A stretch of DNA of 64,000 nt. Source: Litorimonas taeanensis. GTDB lineage: Bacteria; Pseudomonadota; Alphaproteobacteria; Caulobacterales; Maricaulaceae. The notes beneath the pieces were generated by a model. That model did not search any database and was not told where the DNA came from. It saw nothing but the letters and a program-made list of their open reading frames with translations. The stretch is taken from NCBI RefSeq assembly GCF_003634015.1, contig NZ_RBII01000001.1:186001-250000 (forward strand). The letters run 5' to 3'. Positions 18,167 to 26,738 of this stretch are shown here, piece after piece. Position 1 is the first letter of the stretch. Each line of letters starts with the position of its first letter. The translations under genes and the position numbers were made by a program.

Positions 18167-18663
18167 TGCTCGCCGATATTTTCCAGCAATATAATTATGC
18201 TATTGTTATTATCTTGATGATGACAGGGCTTTATACCGTGTTTTCATCACGAAATTTAATTAAGAAACTTGTCGGTTTGTCGATTTTTCAGACCTCTGTT
18301 TTCTTGCTTTATATCACAATTGGTAAAGTTGCGAATGGTCAGCCGCCAATCCTTGAACAAGCGCCAGGCGGCGGTCATGGTGAAGACCATGCCTATACAA
18401 CAAAAGTTATTGAGACCGTCCAGGTTGCGGCCGCGGGAGGCGGGGACTTCCTTACGGATATTCCGTATTCAAACCCCTTGCCGCATGTTTTAATTTTGAC
18501 TGCGATTGTTGTTGGTGTGGCAACGCTTGCGATTGGCTTGTCTTTGGTTGTGCGTATTCGCGAAGTTTATCAAACTATCGAAGAAGATAGAATTGACGCC
18601 TTAGATTATGCGTTCAACCTCGAAGGCACAGATACGCCCAAAAAGGCCGGAGCGAAAGCGTAA
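18166..18663 (+). CDS. mnhC: Na+/H+ antiporter subunit C (MrpC/MnhC, NuoK-like)
   Basis: A 165-residue protein related to NuoK. Three transmembrane segments: one at the N-terminus (YNYAIVIILMMTGLYTVF), a second with VGLSIFQTSVFLLYI, and a third near residues 105-130. A His-containing periplasmic loop (GGGHGEDH) and a C-terminal cytoplasmic extension follow. I use ATG 18166 at the TAATG junction; a TTG two codons earlier is unlikely. Confidence 0.92.
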   Translation: MLADIFQQYNYAIVIILMMTGLYTVFSSRNLIKKLVGLSIFQTSVFLLYITIGKVANGQPPILEQAPGGGHGEDHAYTTKVIETVQVAAAGGGDFLTDIPYSNPLPHVLILTAIVVGVATLAIGLSLVVRIREVYQTIEEDRIDALDYAFNLEGTDTPKKAGAKA

Positions 18664-20201
18664 TGGATATCACCCCTTATATGCCCGCTTGGCTGTTTGA
18701 ACATGGTGCAGGCTTCTTAATTGCTGTGCCCTTAATTTTGGCAGCGATTACCGCCATTCTACCTAATAGGAAACTCGCTTGGTGGTCCACAACGGCTATG
18801 ACTGTGATCTTAGTCATCGTGGCTGTGGCCTTGGCGCAATATGAGCAAATAAATGGACTCGATATTTACCGGATGGGGGGGTGGAATCCGCCTTACGGAA
18901 TTTCGCTTGTAGTAGATGCGCTCTCAGCGCCAATTCTTGTTCTGATTGCAGGAATGGCTGTGATGACGATGCTATATGCCATGCCAGCCACAGTGGCAGA
19001 GGTCGAGCCAAAGAAAAGAGCGCCATATTATGCGGCCTTTTTGCTCTGCATGGCGGGCCTTATGGGCATGGTCATTACGGGCGATGCGTTTAATGTTTTC
19101 GTGTTCCTCGAGGTCAGTTCTATCTCAACCTATGTCTTGGTCGCTATGGGTGCGAGCCGAGATCGACGCGCATTGGTCGCGGCCTATAATTATCTAATCC
19201 TTGGGTCTATCGGCGCGACTTTCTTCGTCATTGGGATTGGTTTCCTTTATATGGAAACAGGCACGCTCAACATGGCCGATATGGCGCGTATTTTGACTGA
19301 AATGGATGGCGGATCCCGCGTCTCTATGGTTGCTTTTGCCTTTATCATTGTTGGCCTAGGGTTGAAGCTAGCTATGTTCCCCTTACATACTTGGCTGCCA
19401 GGGGCTTATGCTTATGCGCCAACACAGGTTACAGCCTTTTTAGCTTCAACGGCTACAAAGGCTGCGCTTTACCTGTTGTTCCGCTTTACCTTTTTTGTCT
19501 TTAATCCTGAATTTGATTACGTTGCGGCGACTCTGACTTATCTTATTGTTGGGCTGGGCGTCGTGGGCATGATATTTGCTTCGGCACAGGCTATTTTCCA
19601 AACGGATATACGTCGTGCAATGGCTTTTTCTTCGGTGGCGCAAGTAGGCTATATGCTCCTTGGCCTCGGTATCGCGACGACAGCCAGTGTCGCTGCTGGT
19701 TATCTACATCTCATCAACCATGCCGTGATTAAGGGCGGGTTATTCCTTGCTGTGGGGGCAATCTGGTATCGCTATGGCATTACGCGATCCGTAGATTTTA
19801 GAGGGCTCTCGAAAACAATGCCTTGGACGATGGGGGCGTTTACGCTTTGCGGTTTCTCATTGATTGGCGTACCGTTCACAGCAGGCTTTGTATCTAAAGT
19901 AGCCCTTGCGGATGCTGCGGCGGAGCAAGGGTATTGGTGGGCGGTTGGATTTATTATGCTCAGCTCCATCTTGGCTATTTTCTATGTTGGGCGTGTCTTA
20001 ATGATTGCATATTTCCAAGACCCACCCATTGTTGACGGTAAGACGGTTGCCAAAAATGAAGCGCCTTTGATGATGCTTATCCCTATGTGGATATTGGCGC
20101 TGACATCTATTGCTATTGGTATGAATATATTTGGCGCGTCAGATATAATTGTGGGCGCGTCAGAACGGGCGGCCGAAGTCTTATTATCGGCGGGGGGATA
20201 G
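18663..20201 (+). CDS. mnhD: Proton-translocating antiporter subunit, MrpD/NuoN-like, first of three
   Basis: A 512-residue polytopic protein with about 14 transmembrane segments and the proton-conducting domain shared with complex I. The conserved Glu in FVFLEVSSIS and Lys in GLKLAMFPLHTWLPGAY are both present, matching residues essential in Mrp and Nuo antiporter subunits. The best family match is MrpD. Its start overlaps the mnhC stop, and three bases separate it from the next antiporter subunit. Confidence 0.92.
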   Translation: MDITPYMPAWLFEHGAGFLIAVPLILAAITAILPNRKLAWWSTTAMTVILVIVAVALAQYEQINGLDIYRMGGWNPPYGISLVVDALSAPILVLIAGMAVMTMLYAMPATVAEVEPKKRAPYYAAFLLCMAGLMGMVITGDAFNVFVFLEVSSISTYVLVAMGASRDRRALVAAYNYLILGSIGATFFVIGIGFLYMETGTLNMADMARILTEMDGGSRVSMVAFAFIIVGLGLKLAMFPLHTWLPGAYAYAPTQVTAFLASTATKAALYLLFRFTFFVFNPEFDYVAATLTYLIVGLGVVGMIFASAQAIFQTDIRRAMAFSSVAQVGYMLLGLGIATTASVAAGYLHLINHAVIKGGLFLAVGAIWYRYGITRSVDFRGLSKTMPWTMGAFTLCGFSLIGVPFTAGFVSKVALADAAAEQGYWWAVGFIMLSSILAIFYVGRVLMIAYFQDPPIVDGKTVAKNEAPLMMLIPMWILALTSIAIGMNIFGASDIIVGASERAAEVLLSAGG

Positions 20202-20204
20202 GAC

Positions 20205-21692
20205 ATGTCATTCACGCCTGAGCTTGCGCTTGCACTCTTACTTATTATTCCGATGGTTGCGGCCATTCTTATTCCGCTCGCTGGAAAACAGCCCAATATA
20301 CGTGAAACCATTACGCTTGCGGCTGGCGGTGCCTTATTGGCGACTGTTATCTATCTTTGCAAAGAAGTAGCCGCCGGTGGCCGCCCTGAATTACTGCTCG
20401 GTACTTTTGCTGGGAATTTTGAAGTTAAGTTCAAACTGGAGCCTTTGGGGGCGACTTTCGCCGCTATTGCGAGCTCGCTCTGGATTGTAAACTCTGTCTT
20501 CACGCTTGGCTATATGCGCGGAAATAAGGAAAAAAACCAAACCCGGTTTTATACCTTTGTAGCCATAGCTATTGCATCCGCCATGGGGATTGCGGCGTCG
20601 GCTAATCTTATTACTCTGTTTATTTTCTATGAAGCTCTGACGATTTCGACCTTTCCGCTTGTGTCTCATAAAGGTGATGCCAAAGCCCGCCGCGGTTTAA
20701 CTATCTATGCCTTAGTGCTCATGGGGACGTCATTGGCGCTCTTATTGCCGGCTATCATTGGTACTCATGTCATTGCAGGCACAACAGAATTCCAAGTCGG
20801 CGGTGTTTTCCCGCCAGGGACGTCGCTTCTGGCAACCTCAATCTTATTATTCCTCTTTGCTTTTGGTATTGCTAAGGCGGCTTTGATGCCAACCCACCCT
20901 TGGCTGCCCAATGCCATGGTCGCCCCAACACCTGTTTCAGCTTTGTTACATGCTGTGGCTGTGGTGAAGGCTGGTGTTTTCACAATGTTAAAAGTTGTCG
21001 TTTTTACATTCGGCCCAGCGCTGACGGCTGAAACACCTGCCTCTACAACGATATCTTGGATTGCGGCCATTTCGATCGTCTTGGCTTCAGTTATTGCTCT
21101 GCGCCAAGATAATTTGAAAGCCCGTCTTGCATATTCAACTGTGTCTCAACTGTCTTATATTACGCTGGGGGCTATGCTCGCAGCGCCAGCGGCAATTATT
21201 GGCGGTGGCCTCCAAATCGTTATGCATGCTTGGGGTAAAATCACGCTCTTTATGTGTGCCGGTGCAATTTATACGGTGGCGCATCGTGCTGAAATTAGCA
21301 AACTTGATGGGCTTGGCCGCACGATGCCATGGGTGTTTGGCGCGTTTCTTATTGGCTCAATTTCAATTATTGGTATTCCGCCATTTGGCGGCTCTTGGCC
21401 TAAATTCTTCCTAATGGCTGGGGCGCTAGAAAGCGGTAAGGGCATATTAATTGCGGCGCTTATTGCCTCTTCTATTTTGAATATTATTTATCTTATTCCG
21501 GTAGCCATTAGAGGCTTTATGAAACCTCCTGCAGATGCGGCGGCAGATGCAGCTATTGCTATTGAACGTAAGAAACATATTTGGGTTATCGTCCCGCCTG
21601 TCTTTACGGCGGCGGGAACGCTTGTTCTCTTCTTCTATGCAGGCGGTATTATTGACTTCCTGAAACCTATTCTTCCGGGAGGGTTGTCATGA
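20205..21692 (+). CDS. Proton-translocating antiporter subunit, NuoM/MrpD-like, second of three
   Basis: A 495-residue homologue of the preceding subunit with about 14 transmembrane segments. The key Glu in FIFYEALTIS and Lys in AKAALMPTHPWLPNAM are retained, so it should conduct protons. This gene and the third copy probably replace the antiporter module of MrpA, which has no full-length gene here. Overlap of four bases with the following small membrane gene. Confidence 0.9.
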   Translation: MSFTPELALALLLIIPMVAAILIPLAGKQPNIRETITLAAGGALLATVIYLCKEVAAGGRPELLLGTFAGNFEVKFKLEPLGATFAAIASSLWIVNSVFTLGYMRGNKEKNQTRFYTFVAIAIASAMGIAASANLITLFIFYEALTISTFPLVSHKGDAKARRGLTIYALVLMGTSLALLLPAIIGTHVIAGTTEFQVGGVFPPGTSLLATSILLFLFAFGIAKAALMPTHPWLPNAMVAPTPVSALLHAVAVVKAGVFTMLKVVVFTFGPALTAETPASTTISWIAAISIVLASVIALRQDNLKARLAYSTVSQLSYITLGAMLAAPAAIIGGGLQIVMHAWGKITLFMCAGAIYTVAHRAEISKLDGLGRTMPWVFGAFLIGSISIIGIPPFGGSWPKFFLMAGALESGKGILIAALIASSILNIIYLIPVAIRGFMKPPADAAADAAIAIERKKHIWVIVPPVFTAAGTLVLFFYAGGIIDFLKPILPGGLS

Positions 21693-22048
21693 GCGAGATT
21701 GATAAAGTCGCCGAAATAGACGCGCATAAAGCTGAAGATATTCACCCCGCGGCGAAACCTTTCCTGTTCTTAGGCGAGGAAAAAGTTAAACGCGGATTTA
21801 TAGTGCTCCCCTTTGTCGGCATGATAATCACCATAATTTTAGGCATGATTTATCCGTTAAAGCATCCTGCACCATGGGAAGTATTCCCAGGGTCTTGGGC
21901 TGTCTTTGGGTTTATTGCTTATTCTCTGATTGTTTTCGCGGCCAAACCCCTATTCAAACTCTTGGCACGAGACGAAACTTATTATGGGGAGGGCGGTTTG
22001 CCTGATCCTTTCTACTCGACGGAACATACACATGAGGGAGAGCACTAA
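21689..22048 (+). CDS. Small two-helix membrane protein of the Mrp-like operon
   Basis: A 119-residue protein I do not recognise. The N-terminus is acidic and cytosol-like, two transmembrane segments cover about 37-57 and 68-88, and the His/Glu-rich C-terminus ends THEGEH. It overlaps both neighbouring antiporter genes (by four bases and one base), so it is a true operon member and probably a subunit or assembly factor. Not MrpA, B, C, E, F or G. Confidence 0.8.
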   Translation: MSEIDKVAEIDAHKAEDIHPAAKPFLFLGEEKVKRGFIVLPFVGMIITIILGMIYPLKHPAPWEVFPGSWAVFGFIAYSLIVFAAKPLFKLLARDETYYGEGGLPDPFYSTEHTHEGEH

Positions 22049-23799
22049 TGTTTGATCTCATGAATATTAACCCTGGGCTTTGGGTGATTTTGGCGGGCTT
22101 CGTCTGCGCGCTTATACCAAAATCAGAGGCCACATATTATGTGCGGAAGTTGATTTTAATTGCCGCCCCTATTTTTTCAGCTTGGCTAATCTTTACGATC
22201 AAAACTGAGCCCTCAGTTTTGGGAGGTTTTCTAACGGTTGGACCTGTTGAACTGACTACTATGCGAATTGATAACCTCTCAGTTGTTTGGGGTTATTTAT
22301 TCTGTCTCGCAGGTCTGATTAATGGAATTTACGGTCTTCATGAAAAATGCCGCATTACGGATAGCGCTGCCTTAATCTATACGGGTTCAGCTATTGCGGG
22401 TGTTCTGGCCGGCGATATGATTACGCTCTTTATCATGTGGGAAATCACGGCGATTTCATCTGTCTTCCTTGTGTGGAAAGGCGGAGACCGCGCTTATGCG
22501 GCGGGTATGCGTTATTTGGCTGTGCAAGTGCTTTCTGGCGTTATGCTTTTGGGCGGGGCGGTCATGGTGGCTGAGAGCCGCGGTGGAGACTTCATGTTCA
22601 ACTATGTCGGCCTCGATACGCCCGGGGGTTGGCTCATGCTCATTGCGATGGGGATTAAATGCGGCTTTCCATTGCTTCATAACTGGATGCAAGATGCCTA
22701 TCCAAAAGCTTCTATAACAGGCACAGTCATATTGGCATCTTTCACAACGAAATTTGCGATTTACGCCTTAGCGCGTGCATTCCCCGGCACGGATATTCTT
22801 ATCTGGATTGGCGCCGTGATGACCTGTTTCCCTGTTTTCTTTGCGGTTGTCGAAAACGACTTGCGCCGAGTCTTGGCTTATTCTCTGAACAACCAATTAG
22901 GTTTCATGGTTTGCGGTATAGGTATTGGATCAGCCCTCGCTATGAACGGCGTTGTCGGGCAAGTCTTTGTTCATGTTATCTTTAAGGGCCTTCTCTTTAT
23001 GTCCATCGGCGCGGTGATGTATCGCACGGGCACGGCGAAAGCCTCAGAGCTAGGCGGACTATTCCGCTCCATGCCTTATACAACCGTACTTTGCCTGATT
23101 GGGGCTGGGTCTATCGCGGCCTTCCCATTACTCGCCGCCTTTGTGACTAAGGCCATGATTTTAGCGGCAGCGCTTGAAAATCATCTCTGGGTGCCTTTTG
23201 CTATGATGCTCTTTGCATCTGCTGGTGTGATGGAACATTCAGGCATTAAGGTGCCGCATTTTACTTTCTTTGCGCATGATAGCGGAAGACGAGTTAAAGA
23301 AGCGCCTTGGAATATGCTCCTCGCCATGAGCCTTGCAGCTATTCTCTGCATCTATTTGGCCTTGCCAATTCCTGGGGGTGGGTATCATCTGCTTTATTCA
23401 TTGATGCCGTTTGAAATGGAATATGCGTATAAGCCTTATACTTGGGATCATGTTGTCTTCCAATTACAGCTTTTATTCGCCGCGATTTTCGCTTTCACGC
23501 TTCTCAAGCGCTATAAACTCTACCCTGCCGAAAGACGGGCCGAGATTGTTGACTCTGATTGGCTCTACCGCCGCGTTGGCTTTGGCGCTGTGAAATGGAT
23601 TTCAGCGATGTGGGATCGCGCCAATATTCACGTCTCACGCTACCGCACACGCGTTTTTGACCGTGTTGGTAGTCGCCTTTATCAGGCCTTCAGCCCCGCA
23701 GGTTCAATGAGCAAAGCGGCGCCCTCAGGACTAGCAGCAGGCCTTACGGGCGGTATGCTCTTGCTGACGCTGTTGGTCATATATGTTTTGGGCGCGTAA
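22048..23799 (+). CDS. Proton-translocating antiporter subunit, MrpD-like, third of three
   Basis: A 583-residue polytopic protein ending the operon. The conserved Glu in FIMWEITAIS and Lys in MGIKCGFPLLHNW are present, along with VENDLRRVLAYSLNNQLGF, typical of proton-translocating subunits. An extended C-terminus (about 480-583) carries an additional terminal transmembrane segment. The stop is only 9 bases before the mucR start. Confidence 0.9.
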   Translation: MFDLMNINPGLWVILAGFVCALIPKSEATYYVRKLILIAAPIFSAWLIFTIKTEPSVLGGFLTVGPVELTTMRIDNLSVVWGYLFCLAGLINGIYGLHEKCRITDSAALIYTGSAIAGVLAGDMITLFIMWEITAISSVFLVWKGGDRAYAAGMRYLAVQVLSGVMLLGGAVMVAESRGGDFMFNYVGLDTPGGWLMLIAMGIKCGFPLLHNWMQDAYPKASITGTVILASFTTKFAIYALARAFPGTDILIWIGAVMTCFPVFFAVVENDLRRVLAYSLNNQLGFMVCGIGIGSALAMNGVVGQVFVHVIFKGLLFMSIGAVMYRTGTAKASELGGLFRSMPYTTVLCLIGAGSIAAFPLLAAFVTKAMILAAALENHLWVPFAMMLFASAGVMEHSGIKVPHFTFFAHDSGRRVKEAPWNMLLAMSLAAILCIYLALPIPGGGYHLLYSLMPFEMEYAYKPYTWDHVVFQLQLLFAAIFAFTLLKRYKLYPAERRAEIVDSDWLYRRVGFGAVKWISAMWDRANIHVSRYRTRVFDRVGSRLYQAFSPAGSMSKAAPSGLAAGLTGGMLLLTLLVIYVLGA

Positions 23800-23808
23800 C
23801 TTTCGCGT

Positions 23809-24237
23809 GTGAGTGATAATACGCCGATACCGTCTAAGGAGTCTGAGGCGCTTTTGGCGCATGTGACTCAGATTGCATCGGCCTATTTATCGCGAAACAA
23901 AGTACCCGCGGAATCAATCCCTGAGCTTTTGACCACAATCTATGATGGGCTTGTGTTGGCAGTATCTGATCGTAAAGACACGGCTGATGAAAATGAATTA
24001 GTACCCGCTGTTCCGATAGAAGACTCGTTGAGTGATGATGCGATTATATGCCTAGAAGACGGATTGTCTTTTCAATCCTTAAAGCGACATTTGCGCGTAA
24101 AATATGATATGACGCCAGAAGCTTATCGGAAAAAATGGGGCCTGCCTTTAGATTACCCCATGGTCGCCCCAAACTATGCCAAACGCCGTTCAGAGCTCGC
24201 AAAACGTACAGGGCTAGGGAAACATCGTACTGATTAA
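23809..24237 (+). CDS. MucR/Ros family transcriptional regulator
   Basis: A 142-residue protein with the MucR domain at about 75-140: an ICLEDG turn, a SLKRHL recognition segment, the MTPEAYRKKW helix and the family ending PMVAPNYAKRRSELAKRTGLG. MucR proteins are alphaproteobacterial regulators that bind AT-rich DNA and also act in the Caulobacter cell cycle. The position of the second zinc-ligand His (HLRTHY in Ros) is Lys here (HLRVKY), so zinc binding may be altered or lost. The start is GTG with no clear ribosome site, 9 bases after the antiporter gene. An overlapping GTG two bases earlier is out of frame. Confidence 0.88.
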   Translation: MSDNTPIPSKESEALLAHVTQIASAYLSRNKVPAESIPELLTTIYDGLVLAVSDRKDTADENELVPAVPIEDSLSDDAIICLEDGLSFQSLKRHLRVKYDMTPEAYRKKWGLPLDYPMVAPNYAKRRSELAKRTGLGKHRTD

Positions 24238-24245
24238 TTGTTGTC

Positions 24246-24274
24246 CTGAATCTTTTGCTGATTCAGATTCTCTT
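24246..24274 (+). terminator. Possible terminator after mucR
   Basis: A 7-bp stem CTGAATC/GATTCAG with a seven-base loop starts 9 bases after the mucR stop and is followed by ATTCTCTT. The T-tract is imperfect, so termination is uncertain. Confidence 0.35.
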
Positions 24275-24433
24275 AAGAATTAGAACGAATCGATGGTGGT
24301 TTTGAGCCATTCCAGAAATTTCATAACCAAACTGCCTTGAAACCTCATTGAAAAGCCCCGTTTCAGACCAAGAGATTGCCGTTCCACAAGAGAATGAATC
24401 GGAAGCGATTCAAATAATCGTACCTTTTCGAAT

Positions 24434-24465
24434 GAAATGATAATTTATGGTTAACAAATCATTTC
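24434..24465. promoter_or_regulatory. Inverted repeat enclosing a CtrA half-site upstream of the PAS gene
   Basis: GAAATGAT and ATCATTTC (8 bp each) flank 16 bases that contain ATGGTTAA at 24447-24454, the reverse complement of the CtrA half-site. It lies about 70 bases upstream of the preferred PAS-gene start. This suggests the ATG at 24447 is regulatory DNA rather than a start codon. Binding is inferred. Confidence 0.35.
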
Positions 24466-24533
24466 GAATATGCGCCCCAATGAGGCATCAAGGTTACACG
24501 CTGATTGGGACAGCGCGTAATGGGGGGGTTAAA

Positions 24534-25037
24534 ATGATTGAGGGGAACGCATTGCGGCATCAGATGGTGCTACCGCAGCAGCAAAAGATTTATGATTATT
24601 GGCGTTCAAAATGTAGCGCAGATAAGTTTCCTTCACGTCACGAAATTTTCCCTGAAGATATTGGTAAGCAGCTTCCGACAACCACATTGACAGAAGTTGT
24701 TGCTGAAACAGGTCGCTATCGTATCCGCCTTGCTGGTACAGGGTTTTGGAATTTATTTGATAGCGAAATTCAAGGTCGCCATATTGATGAACTGCCTATG
24801 GGCTGTCGAAATGACTATTGGAAAAATGTCCTTGATAATGTGGTGAAGCACCGCCGCCCTTATGCGGGTGTCACGCGACCTGGCACACCTAATGGTTCGC
24901 ATTTAGCGCAATTCTGGATTCGCCTACCATTGGCGGATATCGGCAAGAACGTCACAATGATCCTCGGCTATGACCATTTTGTGAAAATGGAAGCTCAATC
25001 ATCAGATAGCTCGGTTTCTGATAAACTTTACGCCTAA
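24534..25037 (+). CDS. PAS_5-type PAS domain protein
   Basis: A 167-residue protein of the alphaproteobacterial PAS_5 type. The domain spans about 15-155: an N-terminal DYWRSKC helix, then the RLAGTGFWNLFDSEIQGR segment and the terminal PLADIGKNVTMILGYD strand. No output domain is present. Proteins of this type are often small stand-alone regulators. ATG 24534 follows a G-rich stretch; an in-frame ATG at 24447 would add 29 residues but overlaps an operator-like repeat and has no ribosome site. Ligand unknown. Confidence 0.8.
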   Translation: MIEGNALRHQMVLPQQQKIYDYWRSKCSADKFPSRHEIFPEDIGKQLPTTTLTEVVAETGRYRIRLAGTGFWNLFDSEIQGRHIDELPMGCRNDYWKNVLDNVVKHRRPYAGVTRPGTPNGSHLAQFWIRLPLADIGKNVTMILGYDHFVKMEAQSSDSSVSDKLYA

Positions 25038-25172
25038 ATTCATAGCTTTAGCCATCTTCTGCCCATATAGTCATCGGATGCATGTTGACTTTTTGTTCTC
25101 TTTTATAGGAATATAATCCTCACCACTCTGTGCGGCGCTATCATGCCTTCAGATATTATCGGAGGATTAATG

Positions 25173-25568
25173 ATGCCGCACAAACAGCCCTTAATTTATT
25201 GCCGCGATACACAAGCATTCGCTGTGCAGTCTCATCAAGCAAATTTGGCCATAGCCGCCGTTTCACTAGAGTTCGGTTTGACTGAGCTCGATATGAAAAA
25301 CCCAGAACGTCAAAACCGTCAGCTCCGTTTTGCCCGTCAGGTTGCCATGTATTTAGCGCATGTGGTGTATGAGTTGAACCATACGCATTTAGGGCGAATT
25401 TTTGCCAAAGATCGTTCGACCATAAGCCATGCCTGCAAAGTGGTGGAAGAAAGCCGCGATGATGGTGTGTTTGACCTGAAACTCATTCGGTTAGAGAATT
25501 TCCTGCGCCAAGCTCCCAAACCCGTCACGCCCGCGCTTGTGTCCCTGAATGGAGGGATGGCGACTTAG
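25173..25568 (+). CDS. DnaA-like helix-turn-helix protein; GafY-like GTA activator candidate
   Basis: A 131-residue protein with a DNA-binding domain resembling DnaA domain IV at about residues 45-105. The RQVAMYLAHVVY helix is followed by the FAKDRSTISHACKVVEE recognition motif. No ATPase domain is present, so it is not DnaA. Rhodobacter GafA has a DnaA-like half followed by a second half; Caulobacter splits this into GafY and GafZ. This gene directly precedes a DUF6456 gene and then the GTA genes, fitting GafY. Start at ATG 25173 (GGAGG 7 bases upstream); ATG 25170 is also possible. Identity as GafY is inference. Confidence 0.75.
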   Translation: MPHKQPLIYCRDTQAFAVQSHQANLAIAAVSLEFGLTELDMKNPERQNRQLRFARQVAMYLAHVVYELNHTHLGRIFAKDRSTISHACKVVEESRDDGVFDLKLIRLENFLRQAPKPVTPALVSLNGGMAT

Positions 25569-26348
25569 ATGATTACATTTGAACAACAGCAAATTTTACG
25601 ACGTCTCATTCATCATAAAGCCGTTATCAGCGTTGCTAGCGGCTGTGATGCCTTTCCCGCTCATCCTCATGGGGACAGGCGAAGGCGCCCTGCTTTTTGG
25701 GTTCCGGTAAAAGATATGCAGGCATTAAAGGCAGAGGGGGCTTTGGAAATGGGGGCATCAGGATATCGTGTTGTGCCCAGCGTCAAACGGCGACTACAAA
25801 ATGGCAAAGAGGCAAGTGCCTTAAATCAACATTATGACCTGCGGGAGCGAGATGTCTATGTAACGGGCGGCGTACAACGCAAAGCGCGCGTTAACACACG
25901 GCTCTCGGCGCTTGACCGATTGGCGCATCAGACCGACTCTGAAGGTCGGCCCTTGCTTGAGAGTAGTTTGATTGAAGCCGGAAAACGCATTGCTCAGGAT
26001 TATCATGCCTCTGGTCATGGGTTGGCGACCACACAGCGTTATGATGGGGCGGGTGTTTCGTCTGATACCAATAGTGTCGAAGATCGTTTCATTCATAGAG
26101 CAGATGCTAAAGCCAGACTCCAATCAGCGCGCGAAGCAATGGGGGCCGGGCTCGATACAGCTGTTATCGCAATATGCTGTTTAGACCAATCTTTGGACGC
26201 TGTAGAGTCTGCCGAACGCTGGGCGGCAGGAAGTGGATTAACGGTTCTGACTCTGGGACTGACGCGGCTTAGCGAGCATTACGGCACGATTGCGGGAGAA
26301 AAAAACCAATCTGTAAAGATACATCCACGGCAAGCAAAGTCGGCTTAA
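25569..26348 (+). CDS. DUF6456 protein; GafZ-like GTA activator or antiterminator candidate
   Basis: A 259-residue protein. The N-terminal 110 residues are basic with a winged-helix-like feel. Residues about 115-250 match DUF6456: LDRLAHQTDSEGRPLLE, a Ala/Gly/Arg-rich AGKRIAQDYHASG helix, then AICCLDQSLDAVESAERW and LGLTRLSEHYG. It starts immediately after the stop of the DnaA-like gene, so the two are cotranscribed. In Caulobacter, GafZ acts with GafY and as an antiterminator of the GTA cluster. The order GafY-like then GafZ-like is kept here, but linked to the structural genes. Assignment is by domain and context only. Confidence 0.75.
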   Translation: MITFEQQQILRRLIHHKAVISVASGCDAFPAHPHGDRRRRPAFWVPVKDMQALKAEGALEMGASGYRVVPSVKRRLQNGKEASALNQHYDLRERDVYVTGGVQRKARVNTRLSALDRLAHQTDSEGRPLLESSLIEAGKRIAQDYHASGHGLATTQRYDGAGVSSDTNSVEDRFIHRADAKARLQSAREAMGAGLDTAVIAICCLDQSLDAVESAERWAAGSGLTVLTLGLTRLSEHYGTIAGEKNQSVKIHPRQAKSA

Positions 26349-26357
26349 TTTTCTTCT

Positions 26358-26738
26358 ATGAAGATGAACACGACCGCCAAACTTTATAATATTCACTCAG
26401 TCGAAATCTTACTCCACAATCTTATTGACGCGATGGAAGGGCATGAAACGGCCCCTTTCACCAATGAAAACATAAGCAGCATAACAAGCGAAATCGCGAG
26501 CGTTGAGAAATTTATTCGTTGCGGAATGAACCTGCTGAAATTTATCGAGGCTTTGACCACACAGAATGAAAAACATATGGCGGCGAATGCTGAAAAGGCT
26601 GAAATCCGATATGAAGACCTCCCACCCCTTAACGCCGAAGATCTCCTCGCATTGCGGCGGCGATTCACTCATCTTGCAAACGCAACGTCGATTGGGGCCG
26701 GCTTGGGCGAATTTTATCCAGAACCTGAGTTCAAATGA
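26358..26738 (+). CDS. GTA g1-position protein, candidate small terminase
   Basis: A 126-residue, mostly helical protein nine bases after the DUF6456 gene and overlapping the terminase gene. In Rhodobacter capsulatus the corresponding gene g1 encodes the small terminase. The sequence shows no motif I can assign, but the position, size and acidic helical content agree. Residues 40-95 could form a coiled coil as in small terminases. No strong ribosome site is visible; ATG 26364 is an alternative. Identity is inferred from synteny. Confidence 0.6.
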   Translation: MKMNTTAKLYNIHSVEILLHNLIDAMEGHETAPFTNENISSITSEIASVEKFIRCGMNLLKFIEALTTQNEKHMAANAEKAEIRYEDLPPLNAEDLLALRRRFTHLANATSIGAGLGEFYPEPEFK

